The position numbers and the translations under genes were made by a program. This document shows positions 43,887 to 52,553 of a stretch of DNA of 64,000 nucleotides, piece after piece (within the stretch, counting starts at the first letter, position 1; the number at the start of each line of letters is the position of its first letter). Source of the stretch: Bacteroidales bacterium (lineage in GTDB: Bacteria; Bacteroidota; Bacteroidia; Bacteroidales; UBA1715). The stretch spans positions 1 through 64,000 of the forward strand of contig JAKSTZ010000011.1 in the NCBI GenBank assembly GCA_024402335.1. The letters are read 5' to 3'. The notes under the pieces were generated by a model. The model was not told the DNA's origin and searched no databases. It saw only the letters and a program-made list of their open reading frames with translations.

Positions 43887-46800
43887 ATGCAAAATAAAGG
43901 ATTTATCCGTATCTTCACAGTGTTGTTGGTGTTAGCAGCACTTTATTCTCTTTCATTTACATACTTTACATCAAAGGCTAATCGCGATGCTGATTCTTAT
44001 GCAAAAGAAAAAGCTGGTAATGACAATGTAGCGTATGCAACTTATCAAAAACAATACTTGGATTCTCTTTCTCAAGTAGAAGATTACTATAACTTCTTTT
44101 GGTTGAGAAAATTCAGTTTGAATGAATGTCATCAACATGAATTGAATCTTGGTTTGGACTTGAAGGGTGGTATGAACGTTACTCTTCAAATTTCAACTCG
44201 TGATTTGATTAAAAACCTTTCTTCTGATGGTGATGCAGACACAATGTTGATTAACACATTGAATCTTGCTGACAAATATGAACAAGAAGCTGGTGAGACA
44301 TACATCACTGCATTCGGTAAAGCATTTGAAAAATTGTATCCTTCGAACTTCATGCGTACAATGTTTGTAGCAAATGAAGACATGATGGGTAAAATCAACT
44401 ACAATTCTACAAATGACGACGTGTTGAAAGTTTTACAAGCAGAAGAAACTTCAGCTATCGAAAATACTTTCAATGTAATTAGAACTCGTATCGACCGTTT
44501 CGGTGTTACTCAACCTAACATCCAAAACGTTGGTGGTGGTAGAATTCTTGTTGAACTTCCTGGTGTTGAAGATCGCGAACGTGTTCGTGACCTTTTGGAA
44601 AGTTCTGCTCAATTGGAATTCTGGGAAACTTACAACAACTCTGAAGTTTACCAAGTATTGTTCGCTATCAACAATACACTTGCTGCAATGAATAAAATTG
44701 CAGAACCTGCAAAAACTGATTCTGTAGCTTCTGCTGCAACAAAAGATACTACTGCTACTGAATTGTCTTTGAGCGAACAAATCAAACAAGACTCTGCTGC
44801 TGTAGATTCAGCACAAATGATGGCTCAAAATGCTGAAGAATTCAGAAAAGCAAATCCTTTATTCGCTTTATTAACTCCAAATGTTGACCGCGAAGGCCGT
44901 TTGGGTTACGGACCAATTGTTGGTTATGCTAACAAATCTGCTTTAGCACAAATCGATTCTATTTTGGCTAAGCCAGAAATCAAAGCAATTATTCTTGAAA
45001 ATGCTCCTGAATTAAAGTTAACATGGTCTAAGAAAGCTGACAATGGAATTTATACTTTGATAGCTCTTAAAGATGCGGACTTAGATGGTCATGCTTCTTT
45101 GGAAGGCGATGTTGTAGTTGACGCTCGTCCAGAGTTCTCTAACACAAACGGTAGCGCAAGTGTTCGTATGGTTATGAATAACGAAGGCGCGAGAGAATGG
45201 AAACGATTAACTAAAGAAAACATTCAACGTTCAGTTGCAATTGTTCTTGATGGTTATGTATATTCTTACCCAACAGTTCAAACAGAAATCGGTGATGGTA
45301 TTTCTTCTATCACAGGTGATTTCACAATTGCACAAGCTACTGACTTAGCAAACATTTTGAAATCTGGTAAGTTGTCGGCTCGCGCTCATATCATGAACGC
45401 TGAATTCGTCGGCCCTTCACTTGGTAAGGAATCAATTAGAACAGGTATCCTTTCATTCGTGTTTGCGTTTATCTTGGTACTTGTATATATGATTTTCTAC
45501 TATAGAAAAGCAGGTTTTGTTGCAAGTCTTGCATTGTTGTTGAACTTGTTCCTAATCTTCGGTGTACTTGCTTCTATCGGTGCAGTTCTTACATTATCTG
45601 GTATCGCAGGTATCGTATTAACTCTTGGTATGGCAGTCGATGCGAATGTGATTATTTACGAACGTGTTCGTGAAGAACTTGCAGCTGGTAAGGGTGTTCG
45701 TTTGGCAATTGCAGATGGTTTCAAAAATGCTTATTCTGCAATCATCGATGGTCAGGTAACAACATTCTTGACAGGTTTGATTTTGTTCATCTTCGGAACT
45801 GGACCTATTCAAGGTTTCGCAACAACATTGTTGATAGGTATCCTAACATCTTTATTCTGCGGTATATTCATCACTCGTTTGGTATTCGAAGGATTATTGG
45901 ATAAGAAGAAAGAAATTTCTTTCGATAGCAATATGACTCGTGGAGCATTCAAAAATGTAAATATCGATTTCATTAAGAGTGGTAAAGTTACAGCTGTTAT
46001 CTCAAGCATCTTGGTAGTTGGTTCTCTACTTTCAATTGCTGTAAGAGGTTTCGATGTTGGTGTTGATTTCGCTGGTGGTCGTTCGTTTGTAGTTGAATTA
46101 CAAGGAGAACGTAATGTTGAAGCAATCGCTCAATCGTTGGCTGCTGAGTTCGATGGAGCTGCTCCTGAAGTAAAAACATACGGTGCATCAGATGTTAAGA
46201 TTACAACTAACTACAAAATCAACGAAAAATCTGACGAAGGTCATGATATCAATGCTGAAGTTGAAGAAAAACTTTTCAACGGAATGAAGTCATTCTTGCC
46301 AGAAGGTGCAACATTGGAATCATTCAAACAAGAAAACTTGAAACAATCGGATATGGTTGGTCCTACAATTGCAAACGATATCATCTTCGGAGCAATTGTG
46401 GCAATCGTTATCGCTTTGATCTGTATGTTCTTGTACATCTTCGTTCGATTCTCAAAATGGCAATACGGTGTTGGTGCAGTTGTTGCATTGTTCCACGATA
46501 CTATCATCGTTATCGGTGTGTATTCTATCCTTTACGGAATTGTTCCATTCTCTTTGGAAATCGGACAAACATTCGTTGCAGCAATTTTGACTATCATTGG
46601 TTACTCTATCAACGATACTGTGGTTGTATTTGACCGTATTCGTGAATTCACTCGTGAATATCCAAAACGTCAAACTCGTATGTTGTTCAACCAAGGTATC
46701 AATAGCACAATCAGCCGTACTATCAATACTTCTATGACAACATTCGTAACATTGTTGATTATGTTCATCTTTGGTGCTGATTCAATCAAAGGTTTCGTAT

Positions 46801-46910
46801 TCTCAATGGCAATCGGTGTTATTATCGGTACATACTCTTCATTATTCGTAGCTTCTCCAGTTTCATATGCTTTGATGAAGAAAAACGAAGGCGAAGAAGA
46901 AACAAAGTAA
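43887..46910 (+). CDS. secDF: Fused protein translocase subunit SecDF
   Basis: This 1007-residue protein joins SecD and SecF, as in most Bacteroidota. The SecD half has an N-terminal helix, the LGLDLKGGMNV motif, a large periplasmic domain and the helices with GIAGIVLTLGMAVDANVIIYERVREE. The SecF half begins near residue 690 with VGVDFAGGRSFVV and ends with GYSINDTVVVFDRIRE and the last helices. The family's helix-4 Asp residues (AVDANV, IND) that carry protons are present. It pulls proteins out of the SecYEG channel using the proton gradient. Codon use is rich in C-ending codons, as expected for high expression. Confidence 0.98.
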   Translation: MQNKGFIRIFTVLLVLAALYSLSFTYFTSKANRDADSYAKEKAGNDNVAYATYQKQYLDSLSQVEDYYNFFWLRKFSLNECHQHELNLGLDLKGGMNVTLQISTRDLIKNLSSDGDADTMLINTLNLADKYEQEAGETYITAFGKAFEKLYPSNFMRTMFVANEDMMGKINYNSTNDDVLKVLQAEETSAIENTFNVIRTRIDRFGVTQPNIQNVGGGRILVELPGVEDRERVRDLLESSAQLEFWETYNNSEVYQVLFAINNTLAAMNKIAEPAKTDSVASAATKDTTATELSLSEQIKQDSAAVDSAQMMAQNAEEFRKANPLFALLTPNVDREGRLGYGPIVGYANKSALAQIDSILAKPEIKAIILENAPELKLTWSKKADNGIYTLIALKDADLDGHASLEGDVVVDARPEFSNTNGSASVRMVMNNEGAREWKRLTKENIQRSVAIVLDGYVYSYPTVQTEIGDGISSITGDFTIAQATDLANILKSGKLSARAHIMNAEFVGPSLGKESIRTGILSFVFAFILVLVYMIFYYRKAGFVASLALLLNLFLIFGVLASIGAVLTLSGIAGIVLTLGMAVDANVIIYERVREELAAGKGVRLAIADGFKNAYSAIIDGQVTTFLTGLILFIFGTGPIQGFATTLLIGILTSLFCGIFITRLVFEGLLDKKKEISFDSNMTRGAFKNVNIDFIKSGKVTAVISSILVVGSLLSIAVRGFDVGVDFAGGRSFVVELQGERNVEAIAQSLAAEFDGAAPEVKTYGASDVKITTNYKINEKSDEGHDINAEVEEKLFNGMKSFLPEGATLESFKQENLKQSDMVGPTIANDIIFGAIVAIVIALICMFLYIFVRFSKWQYGVGAVVALFHDTIIVIGVYSILYGIVPFSLEIGQTFVAAILTIIGYSINDTVVVFDRIREFTREYPKRQTRMLFNQGINSTISRTINTSMTTFVTLLIMFIFGADSIKGFVFSMAIGVIIGTYSSLFVASPVSYALMKKNEGEEETK

Positions 46911-46932
46911 TTAGATTGTAGTTAGATATTGT

Positions 46933-46964
46933 AAAGAGAGCATCATTCGGTGCTCTCTTTTTTT
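46933..46964 (+). terminator. secDF terminator
   Basis: AAAGAGAGCA and TGCTCTCTTT form a 10-bp stem with an 8-nt loop, plus a long T-run. Confidence 0.9.
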
Positions 46965-46987
46965 ATGTGTTGTAGTTGCGAAAAATG

Positions 46988-46995
46988 TATATTTG
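46988..46995 (+). promoter_or_regulatory. -7 box of kdsA
   Basis: TATATTTG, 18 nt before ATG 47014. Confidence 0.6.
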
Positions 46996-47013
46996 CAGAG
47001 TTAAATTTTGACT

Positions 47014-47772
47014 ATGGAACAAAAACCTATTTTCATTGCTGGTCCATGTGTAATAGAAACTATGGACGTGTTGGAGGAAGTTGCTGCGGAGTTGGTTCGA
47101 TTGAATGCTAAGCATAACCTTTCAATATATTTTAAAGCTTCTTTTGACAAGGCAAACAGAACATCTTTGCAATCATTCCGTGGTCCTGGAATGGAGAAAG
47201 GTTTACAGATGTTGTCTGACATCAAGTCGAAATATGGCTTGCAAATTGTGACGGATATACATGAATCGTTTCAGGCTGAGCCTGTCGGACAAGTGGTAGA
47301 TGTATTACAAATACCAGCTTTTCTTTGCCGTCAAACAGATTTATTGGTTGCTGCTGCAAAAACAGGTAAGATAGTTAACATAAAAAAAGCACAATTTCTT
47401 TCGGGAAATGATATGCAATTTCCTGTAGAAAAAGTTCGTCAGTCGGGAAATGAAAATGTTTGGTTGACAGAACGTGGAAATATGTATGGCTATAATAATC
47501 TTGCTGTTGACTTTAGAAATATTGCCGATATGAAACAATATACGCCAACTGTGCTTATGGATTGTACACATTCAGTACAACGCCCTGGTGCAGCTGGAGG
47601 TAAAACAGGTGGGGATCGTCAATTTGTTCCTGCAATGGCTTTGGCTGCAAAAGCTTTTGGTGCTTCAGGTTATTTCTTCGAAATACACCCAAATCCGGAA
47701 GTTGCAAAAAGCGATGGACCAAACATGCTATTCTTGAAAGATTTTGATGCTGTTATTACGAGCCTGTTGTAG
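47014..47772 (+). CDS. kdsA: 3-deoxy-8-phosphooctulonate synthase (KDO-8-phosphate synthase)
   Basis: From ATG 47014 this is 252 residues, slightly short but within family range. It has IAGPCVIET, YFKASFDKANRTS, the IPAFLCRQTDLL barrel segment, LMDCTHSVQRPGAAGGKTGGDRQFV and FFEIHPNPEVAKSDGPNML. It joins phosphoenolpyruvate and arabinose 5-phosphate to make KDO-8-phosphate for the lipid A core, so the cell makes Gram-negative lipopolysaccharide. Arabinose-5-phosphate isomerase is not in the window. Confidence 0.97.
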   Translation: MEQKPIFIAGPCVIETMDVLEEVAAELVRLNAKHNLSIYFKASFDKANRTSLQSFRGPGMEKGLQMLSDIKSKYGLQIVTDIHESFQAEPVGQVVDVLQIPAFLCRQTDLLVAAAKTGKIVNIKKAQFLSGNDMQFPVEKVRQSGNENVWLTERGNMYGYNNLAVDFRNIADMKQYTPTVLMDCTHSVQRPGAAGGKTGGDRQFVPAMALAAKAFGASGYFFEIHPNPEVAKSDGPNMLFLKDFDAVITSLL

Positions 47773-47792
47773 GTCGTAAATACTGTAATAAT

Positions 47793-49040
47793 TTACAGCG
47801 TTTTCTTCGCTATTGTTCGATATTTCTTCAATAGTTCAAAAACGTCGTATTCAGTGCTTCCAATTAAATCTGCAGCTACTTGTTCTATAGGAATACGTTC
47901 AATTTTGTTTTGATGGACGAAATTGAGGAACTTGTAAACCATAAATCCGTTAAACCAATTGAAGAATCGTTTTTGGAAAGAGTGAAGTGACGTCGAATTC
48001 TTTTTGATTTCGCTTACTTTTTTCGAATATACGTCTTTGGTCAGAAATTCCTGAAGATACGGATGAAGCATTAGAAATGTTTCGTTAGGTTCTGTGTCGT
48101 AAATGTTGGAAATCTGCGAAAAGAACATTTGAAGTATATCAAAGCTTTCGGGAGCAAATGTTTTATATTGTGGCGTCTTGTTTGTTGAAAAGTCAGTTAT
48201 TTTAGCGACAACAGTGCCGGTTCCAAACGGCACGCGGTCGGAAACACGCGAAGAGGGATGAACTGTTGTTGTACGTATTTCTGCACATTTCTCTGCTTGA
48301 AAAACCTTTTGCAAAAAATAAAAATCCTCGCCAGCTTGGCGTTTATTCATACCGCCTTGTTTGCAGTAAGCACTTGCTTGTATTGAAAAACATGAACCAA
48401 CGGTATGATATAAAAACGGGAAACCGCAACGTCGCAATTGTTCTACGTAATATCGCATATACAATTCATATTGAGCAATTGCGTGATATTGATATTTTGG
48501 TAAATCTCCTTCTAAGGGATGTTCAAAATATAACGTAGCGGCTTTGTTGTCTGTTGTTTTGTAAAATTCCTCAATTGCAACGAAATAATTTGATTCTACA
48601 AGCGTATCGGCGTCGCAAGATATAATCATGCCATTGGGATTTGTTATCTCGTTAAAACGATAAATAGCCTCGTCCATTGCGATTTTTCGTGCCAATCCTA
48701 CGCCTGCAAATTTTTCAGGCATTTCTTGTTCTAAAATTGGCATGAATTGTATCCAATGTTTGTCATTTTGTTTATTGAAGGCAAGAATTTCTTCAAACGT
48801 TTGTTTATTTTGTGTTTTAACGTGTTCTGGAGCACTTTCACTGTTGTTGACTACAATTATAACTTCGACCACACAAGATGGCTTCTTGCAGTTTTGTAAT
48901 GATTGTAGTGTGTCGAGTATGTTAGGTTCATCATAGCAAGGAATGGTCACTATCATATTGACATTTGAGTCTATAGGATTATAGAGACGTTTTGGTAAAA
49001 CTTCAAATCGGGAAAAATATGTCTCAAAAGTTGGAACCAT
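47793..49040 (-). CDS. Glycosyltransferase family 2 protein
   Basis: This 415-residue protein has a GT-A fold: NMIVTIPCYDEPNILDTLQSL at the N-terminus, NGMIISCDADTLVESNYF with the DxD-like CDAD metal motif, and later KRQAGEDFYFLQKVF with the ED pair expected of GT2 catalysis. There are no clear membrane segments. The sugar and acceptor are unknown. The convergent kdsA end and its own stop share a small hairpin (CTGTAA-TAAT-TTACAG, 47783-47798) that might stop both transcripts. Confidence 0.88.
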   Translation of the reverse strand: MVPTFETYFSRFEVLPKRLYNPIDSNVNMIVTIPCYDEPNILDTLQSLQNCKKPSCVVEVIIVVNNSESAPEHVKTQNKQTFEEILAFNKQNDKHWIQFMPILEQEMPEKFAGVGLARKIAMDEAIYRFNEITNPNGMIISCDADTLVESNYFVAIEEFYKTTDNKAATLYFEHPLEGDLPKYQYHAIAQYELYMRYYVEQLRRCGFPFLYHTVGSCFSIQASAYCKQGGMNKRQAGEDFYFLQKVFQAEKCAEIRTTTVHPSSRVSDRVPFGTGTVVAKITDFSTNKTPQYKTFAPESFDILQMFFSQISNIYDTEPNETFLMLHPYLQEFLTKDVYSKKVSEIKKNSTSLHSFQKRFFNWFNGFMVYKFLNFVHQNKIERIPIEQVAADLIGSTEYDVFELLKKYRTIAKKTL

Positions 49041-49097
49041 CTTGTATTTCTTGTAAAAATATATGTCTTTCTCGAAAATTCCTAATTTACATTTCCG

Positions 49098-49105
49098 TAC
49101 TTTTG
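49098..49105 (+). promoter_or_regulatory. -7 box of pepT
   Basis: TACTTTTG, 16 nt before the pepT ATG. Confidence 0.6.
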
Positions 49106-49121
49106 GGGAAATGAAATTACA

Positions 49122-50354
49122 ATGGAAACAATTCTCTCAAGATTCCTACGATATGTTTCTATAGAAACAACTTCCGATGAACAATCTTCTACACATCCAA
49201 GTTCTGCATGTCAGATGGATTTATTGCGTATGTTATACGACGAACTGTGTGCATTGGGATATGTTGCGAATTTGGACGCGAATTTGGACGCGAATGGCTA
49301 TGTTACAGCTATAATTCCGTCAAATATTGAAAAACAAGTTCCGGTAATAGGATTTATTGCTCATGTTGATACTTCTCCTGATGCGTCGGGGAAAAACATA
49401 AAACCTATTGTGACAGAACAATATAATGGTGGAGATATATTATTAAATCATGAGAAAGACATTTGGTTAAAACCATCTGCATTTCCAGATTTATTACAAT
49501 ATAAAGGACAGACAATAATCTCCTCTGATGGCACAACTTTACTTGGAGCAGACGATAAAGCAGGTGTAGCTTCTATTATGTTTGCAGCGGAATATCTGTC
49601 TGAACATCCTGGATTGCCGCACGGAGAGATAAACATTGCGTTCACAACAGACGAGGAAATTGGTTGTGGAGTAGATTTATTCAATGTAAAAGACTTTGGT
49701 GCCGATTACGCTTATACAATTGATGGAGGGAAAATTGGCGAGTTGGAATATGAGAATTTCAATGCGGCTGCGGCACATATTGTAATTCAAGGTGTGAATG
49801 TGCATCCTGGGTATGCAAAGGGTACAATGATAAACTCTCAATTGGTGGCATCAGAATTTCTGTCATTATTGCCTGTAAATCAGCGACCAGAAACTACCGA
49901 AGGCAGGGAAGGATTCATTCACTTAACAGATAGTAAAGGAGATGTTACGCAAACTGAACTACATTTCATAATACGTGACTTTGATGAACAATTGTTTTAT
50001 GAAAAGCAGCAGTTGTTACAGAGAATTGCAAGTCAGTTGGAAAAGAAATATGGAATTACTATTCAAGTTTCTATCGTTAAGCAATATCGTAATATGATAG
50101 AGCAAATCAAACCTTGCCAGTTTATTGTGGAAATTGCAAAACAAGCGATGCTTGAAGTTGGGATAGAGCCTAAAATCCAACCTATTCGTGGCGGAACTGA
50201 TGGCGCACGTTTATCGTTTATGGGATTGCCATGTCCAAATTTATTTGCCGGCGGTCATAATTTCCATAGTGTCTATGAATTTGTGCCATTGCAAAGCATG
50301 GAGAAAGCAAGCGAAACGATACTTGGAATTATTCGTTTGTTTGCTAAGAAATAG
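49122..50354 (+). CDS. pepT: Peptidase T (tripeptide aminopeptidase)
   Basis: This 410-residue M20-family metallopeptidase has FIAHVDTSPD (zinc His and Asp), LLGADDKAGVA (bridging Asp), TTDEEIGCG (catalytic Glu and zinc Glu), AYTIDGGKIGELEYE and the C-terminal FAGGHNFHSVYEFVP (zinc His). It removes the N-terminal residue from tripeptides in the cytoplasm. A 12-bp tandem duplication near codon 50 adds residues NLDA without breaking the frame. Confidence 0.97.
   Translation: METILSRFLRYVSIETTSDEQSSTHPSSACQMDLLRMLYDELCALGYVANLDANLDANGYVTAIIPSNIEKQVPVIGFIAHVDTSPDASGKNIKPIVTEQYNGGDILLNHEKDIWLKPSAFPDLLQYKGQTIISSDGTTLLGADDKAGVASIMFAAEYLSEHPGLPHGEINIAFTTDEEIGCGVDLFNVKDFGADYAYTIDGGKIGELEYENFNAAAAHIVIQGVNVHPGYAKGTMINSQLVASEFLSLLPVNQRPETTEGREGFIHLTDSKGDVTQTELHFIIRDFDEQLFYEKQQLLQRIASQLEKKYGITIQVSIVKQYRNMIEQIKPCQFIVEIAKQAMLEVGIEPKIQPIRGGTDGARLSFMGLPCPNLFAGGHNFHSVYEFVPLQSMEKASETILGIIRLFAKK
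49266..49295 (+). repeat. 12-bp tandem repeat inside pepT
   Basis: GCGAATTTGGAC occurs twice in tandem, followed by GCGAAT. It encodes A-NLDA-NLDA-N, an in-frame insertion in a surface loop before the GYVTAIIPS strand. Confidence 0.85.
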
Positions 50355-50375
50355 TGGAATCTGGTTTGTGGATAT

Positions 50376-50409
50376 AAAAAAGCTGATTGTAATCACAATC
50401 AGCTTTTTG
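50376..50409. terminator. Bidirectional terminator between pepT and the DUF1573 gene
   Basis: AAAAAGCTGATTGT and ACAATCAGCTTTTT form a 14-bp perfect stem with a 4-nt loop, and T-runs on both strands. Confidence 0.9.
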
Positions 50410-50426
50410 TTTTGTATGAACGTTTG

Positions 50427-50855
50427 TTATTTTGTTTCATCTTGGATGTCTTGAACTTCAGTTACTTCAGTAACTTGTCCTTTGATAGTTAGGATAATAG
50501 TTGACATATCCTGTTTGTTAGTTGTAACTGTAATTCGTTTTGTAAAGTGACCAACATTGTTTGTGTTGTATTTTACATTGATTACGTTTGATTCTCCTGG
50601 GTTAATTGGAGTTTTTGGCCAACTTGGTACTGTGCATCCGCAAGAAGCAACTACGTTAGTCAAAATAAGTGGAGTGTCGGTATTGTTTGTGAATTTGAAT
50701 GAACATTTACCATCAGATCCTTTTTGAATTTGACCATAATCATACGTTGTATATTCAAAAGAAACGCTTTGAGGAGCTGCAGCTTCTTCTGTTTGACCGA
50801 AACTGCACATTGCGAAACAGAATAGTGCGCTAAATAATACTACTAATTTTTTCAT
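50427..50855 (-). CDS. DUF1573 domain periplasmic protein
   Basis: This 142-residue protein has a signal peptide (KKLVVLFSALFCFAMCSFG) and one DUF1573 domain: YDYGQIQKGSDGKCSFKFTN, NVVASCGCTVPSWPKTPINPGE and ITVTTNKQD. This is an Ig/MSP-like fold very common in Bacteroidota, with a conserved SCGC. It is secreted and presumably structural or protein-binding; no enzyme function is known. A strong -7 box precedes it. Confidence 0.92.
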   Translation of the reverse strand: MKKLVVLFSALFCFAMCSFGQTEEAAAPQSVSFEYTTYDYGQIQKGSDGKCSFKFTNNTDTPLILTNVVASCGCTVPSWPKTPINPGESNVINVKYNTNNVGHFTKRITVTTNKQDMSTIILTIKGQVTEVTEVQDIQDETK

Positions 50856-50878
50856 TGTCTTGAATTTTTAATTGTTTA

Positions 50879-50886
50879 CAAAAATA
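50879..50886 (-). promoter_or_regulatory. -7 box of the DUF1573 gene
   Basis: TATTTTTG on the minus strand, 23 nt before the ATG. Confidence 0.6.
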
Positions 50887-50924
50887 GAAATTTTAAAGAT
50901 AGATTATTCGTGAATTTATAAGAA

Positions 50925-52397
50925 TTACATTCCGAATGCAAAATAATACGTTCCTGCAACATCCGGATAAACCCCTTCTATCATTACGCCACCTTTTTTG
51001 TTTTGCATGATTTTTACAAATTGTTCGGAATCGGTAATGTTTTGGTTGTCAACTTTTGTGATTATGAAACCTGTGCGCATGTTTGTGTGTTTTTGAACAA
51101 GTCCTTCCTCAATAGAAGTAACTTCCACACCATTCGAAATACCGATTTTCTTTAATGTTTTTTCGCTTGCATTTTGAACTGTTATGCCTAATTTGTTGCA
51201 AATATCCTCGCTTGCTTTTTCGGTAAGTGTTTCTTTGCCGTCTTTATTAGTTAGATGAACATCGAAAACTAAATCTTTATCTCCGTTTCTTACAACTGCT
51301 ACGCGAATTGCATCACCTGGAGCTCTGCGGCCGATAATTTCCTGTAGTTCTGTACTTGTAGTTACAGGAACGCCATCGATTTCTATAATCACATCGCCTG
51401 CTTTAATGCCAGCTTTGTCGGCAGCACCATTGTCAGAAACTGATTCAATATAAACGCCCTTGTTTATTTTATATCCTTTTTCGTTTGCAAGTTTTGAGTC
51501 AAGGTCACGAATAGATACTCCTAAAAATCCACGTTGCACTATGCCGTAGGTTTTTAAGTCATAAATGACTTTTGATACGATATTGGCAGGAACAGCAAAT
51601 CCGTAGCCTGTATAAGAGCCTGTAGGACTGGCAATAGCAGTATTTATACCGATTAAATCTCCCGAGGCATTTGTTAATGCGCCACCGCTGTTGCCTGGAT
51701 TTATTGCCGCATCGGTTTGTATGAACGATTCTATAGCATATTTCTGTTTAAGTATGTTGATGTTTCTTCCTTTTGCGCTTACGATACCGGCAGTAACGGT
51801 AGAGTTTAGGTTAAAAGGATTACCGACAGCTAAACACCATTCGCCAACTTTTACATCGTCGCTATTGGCAAACGAAATTGCAGACAAATCGTCAGCATCG
51901 ATTTTTATAAGAGCAAGGTCTGTGTTAGGATCTGTTCCTATAACCGTCGCTGTAAATTCACGTTTGTCGTGGAGGGTAACGGAAATTTCGTCTGCACCTT
52001 TTACTACATGGTTATTGGTTACTATATAACCATCTTTTTGAACAATTACGCCGGAACCGCTTGCTTGTTGTATATTCTCCTTTTGTGGAACGTCCCAACT
52101 ATCGCCGAAGAAATCTCTCCACAAATCAAATCCTGGAGGATAGGCAGAAGAACGAACTGTGGTTTTTGTTGCAATATGTACAACAGTAGGCATAACCTTC
52201 TCTGCTGCTTGTGTAAAATCTATGCCATTCCCAACAGATGCAGCAGAATACGAAACCGATTGAACCATAGAAGGTTGACTTGTTTGCACAACAGAATCCG
52301 AAACATTGACAATCTTCGGATTTACTGCATACAAAAATGCGATTGTCAGTGCACTACCAACAATTGCAGAACCTGTTAAAACCAAAAATTTTTTCAT
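50925..52397 (-). CDS. DegP/HtrA-type periplasmic serine protease
   Basis: The ATG at 52397 (KKFLVLTG) gives 490 residues; another ATG 6 nt upstream would add two. It has an N-terminal helix (VGSALTIAFLYAV) serving as signal or anchor, then a trypsin-like domain with the triad His (TNNHVV), Asp (NTDLALI) and Ser (NPGNSGGAL), near residues 130, 160 and 237. Two PDZ domains follow, about 290-380 and 400-490. It degrades or refolds damaged envelope proteins. It is divergent from the alkaline phosphatase gene; the 156-nt gap holds at least that gene's box. Confidence 0.96.
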   Translation of the reverse strand: MKKFLVLTGSAIVGSALTIAFLYAVNPKIVNVSDSVVQTSQPSMVQSVSYSAASVGNGIDFTQAAEKVMPTVVHIATKTTVRSSAYPPGFDLWRDFFGDSWDVPQKENIQQASGSGVIVQKDGYIVTNNHVVKGADEISVTLHDKREFTATVIGTDPNTDLALIKIDADDLSAISFANSDDVKVGEWCLAVGNPFNLNSTVTAGIVSAKGRNINILKQKYAIESFIQTDAAINPGNSGGALTNASGDLIGINTAIASPTGSYTGYGFAVPANIVSKVIYDLKTYGIVQRGFLGVSIRDLDSKLANEKGYKINKGVYIESVSDNGAADKAGIKAGDVIIEIDGVPVTTSTELQEIIGRRAPGDAIRVAVVRNGDKDLVFDVHLTNKDGKETLTEKASEDICNKLGITVQNASEKTLKKIGISNGVEVTSIEEGLVQKHTNMRTGFIITKVDNQNITDSEQFVKIMQNKKGGVMIEGVYPDVAGTYYFAFGM

Positions 52398-52528
52398 AGT
52401 CATTAAATTAAAATCAACAACTGAAACTTTACGAATTCGTTTTTATTGTTTGTATTCTATCAAATTTTAGACCAAAGTTTGTTTTTTACATATATGCAAC
52501 AATTAGACATTAAATCAAGTAGAATTAC

Positions 52529-52536
52529 TATTTTTG
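52529..52536 (+). promoter_or_regulatory. -7 box of the alkaline phosphatase gene
   Basis: TATTTTTG, 17 nt before the ATG at 52554. Confidence 0.6.
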
Positions 52537-52553
52537 TATAAAATGTATTTGGT

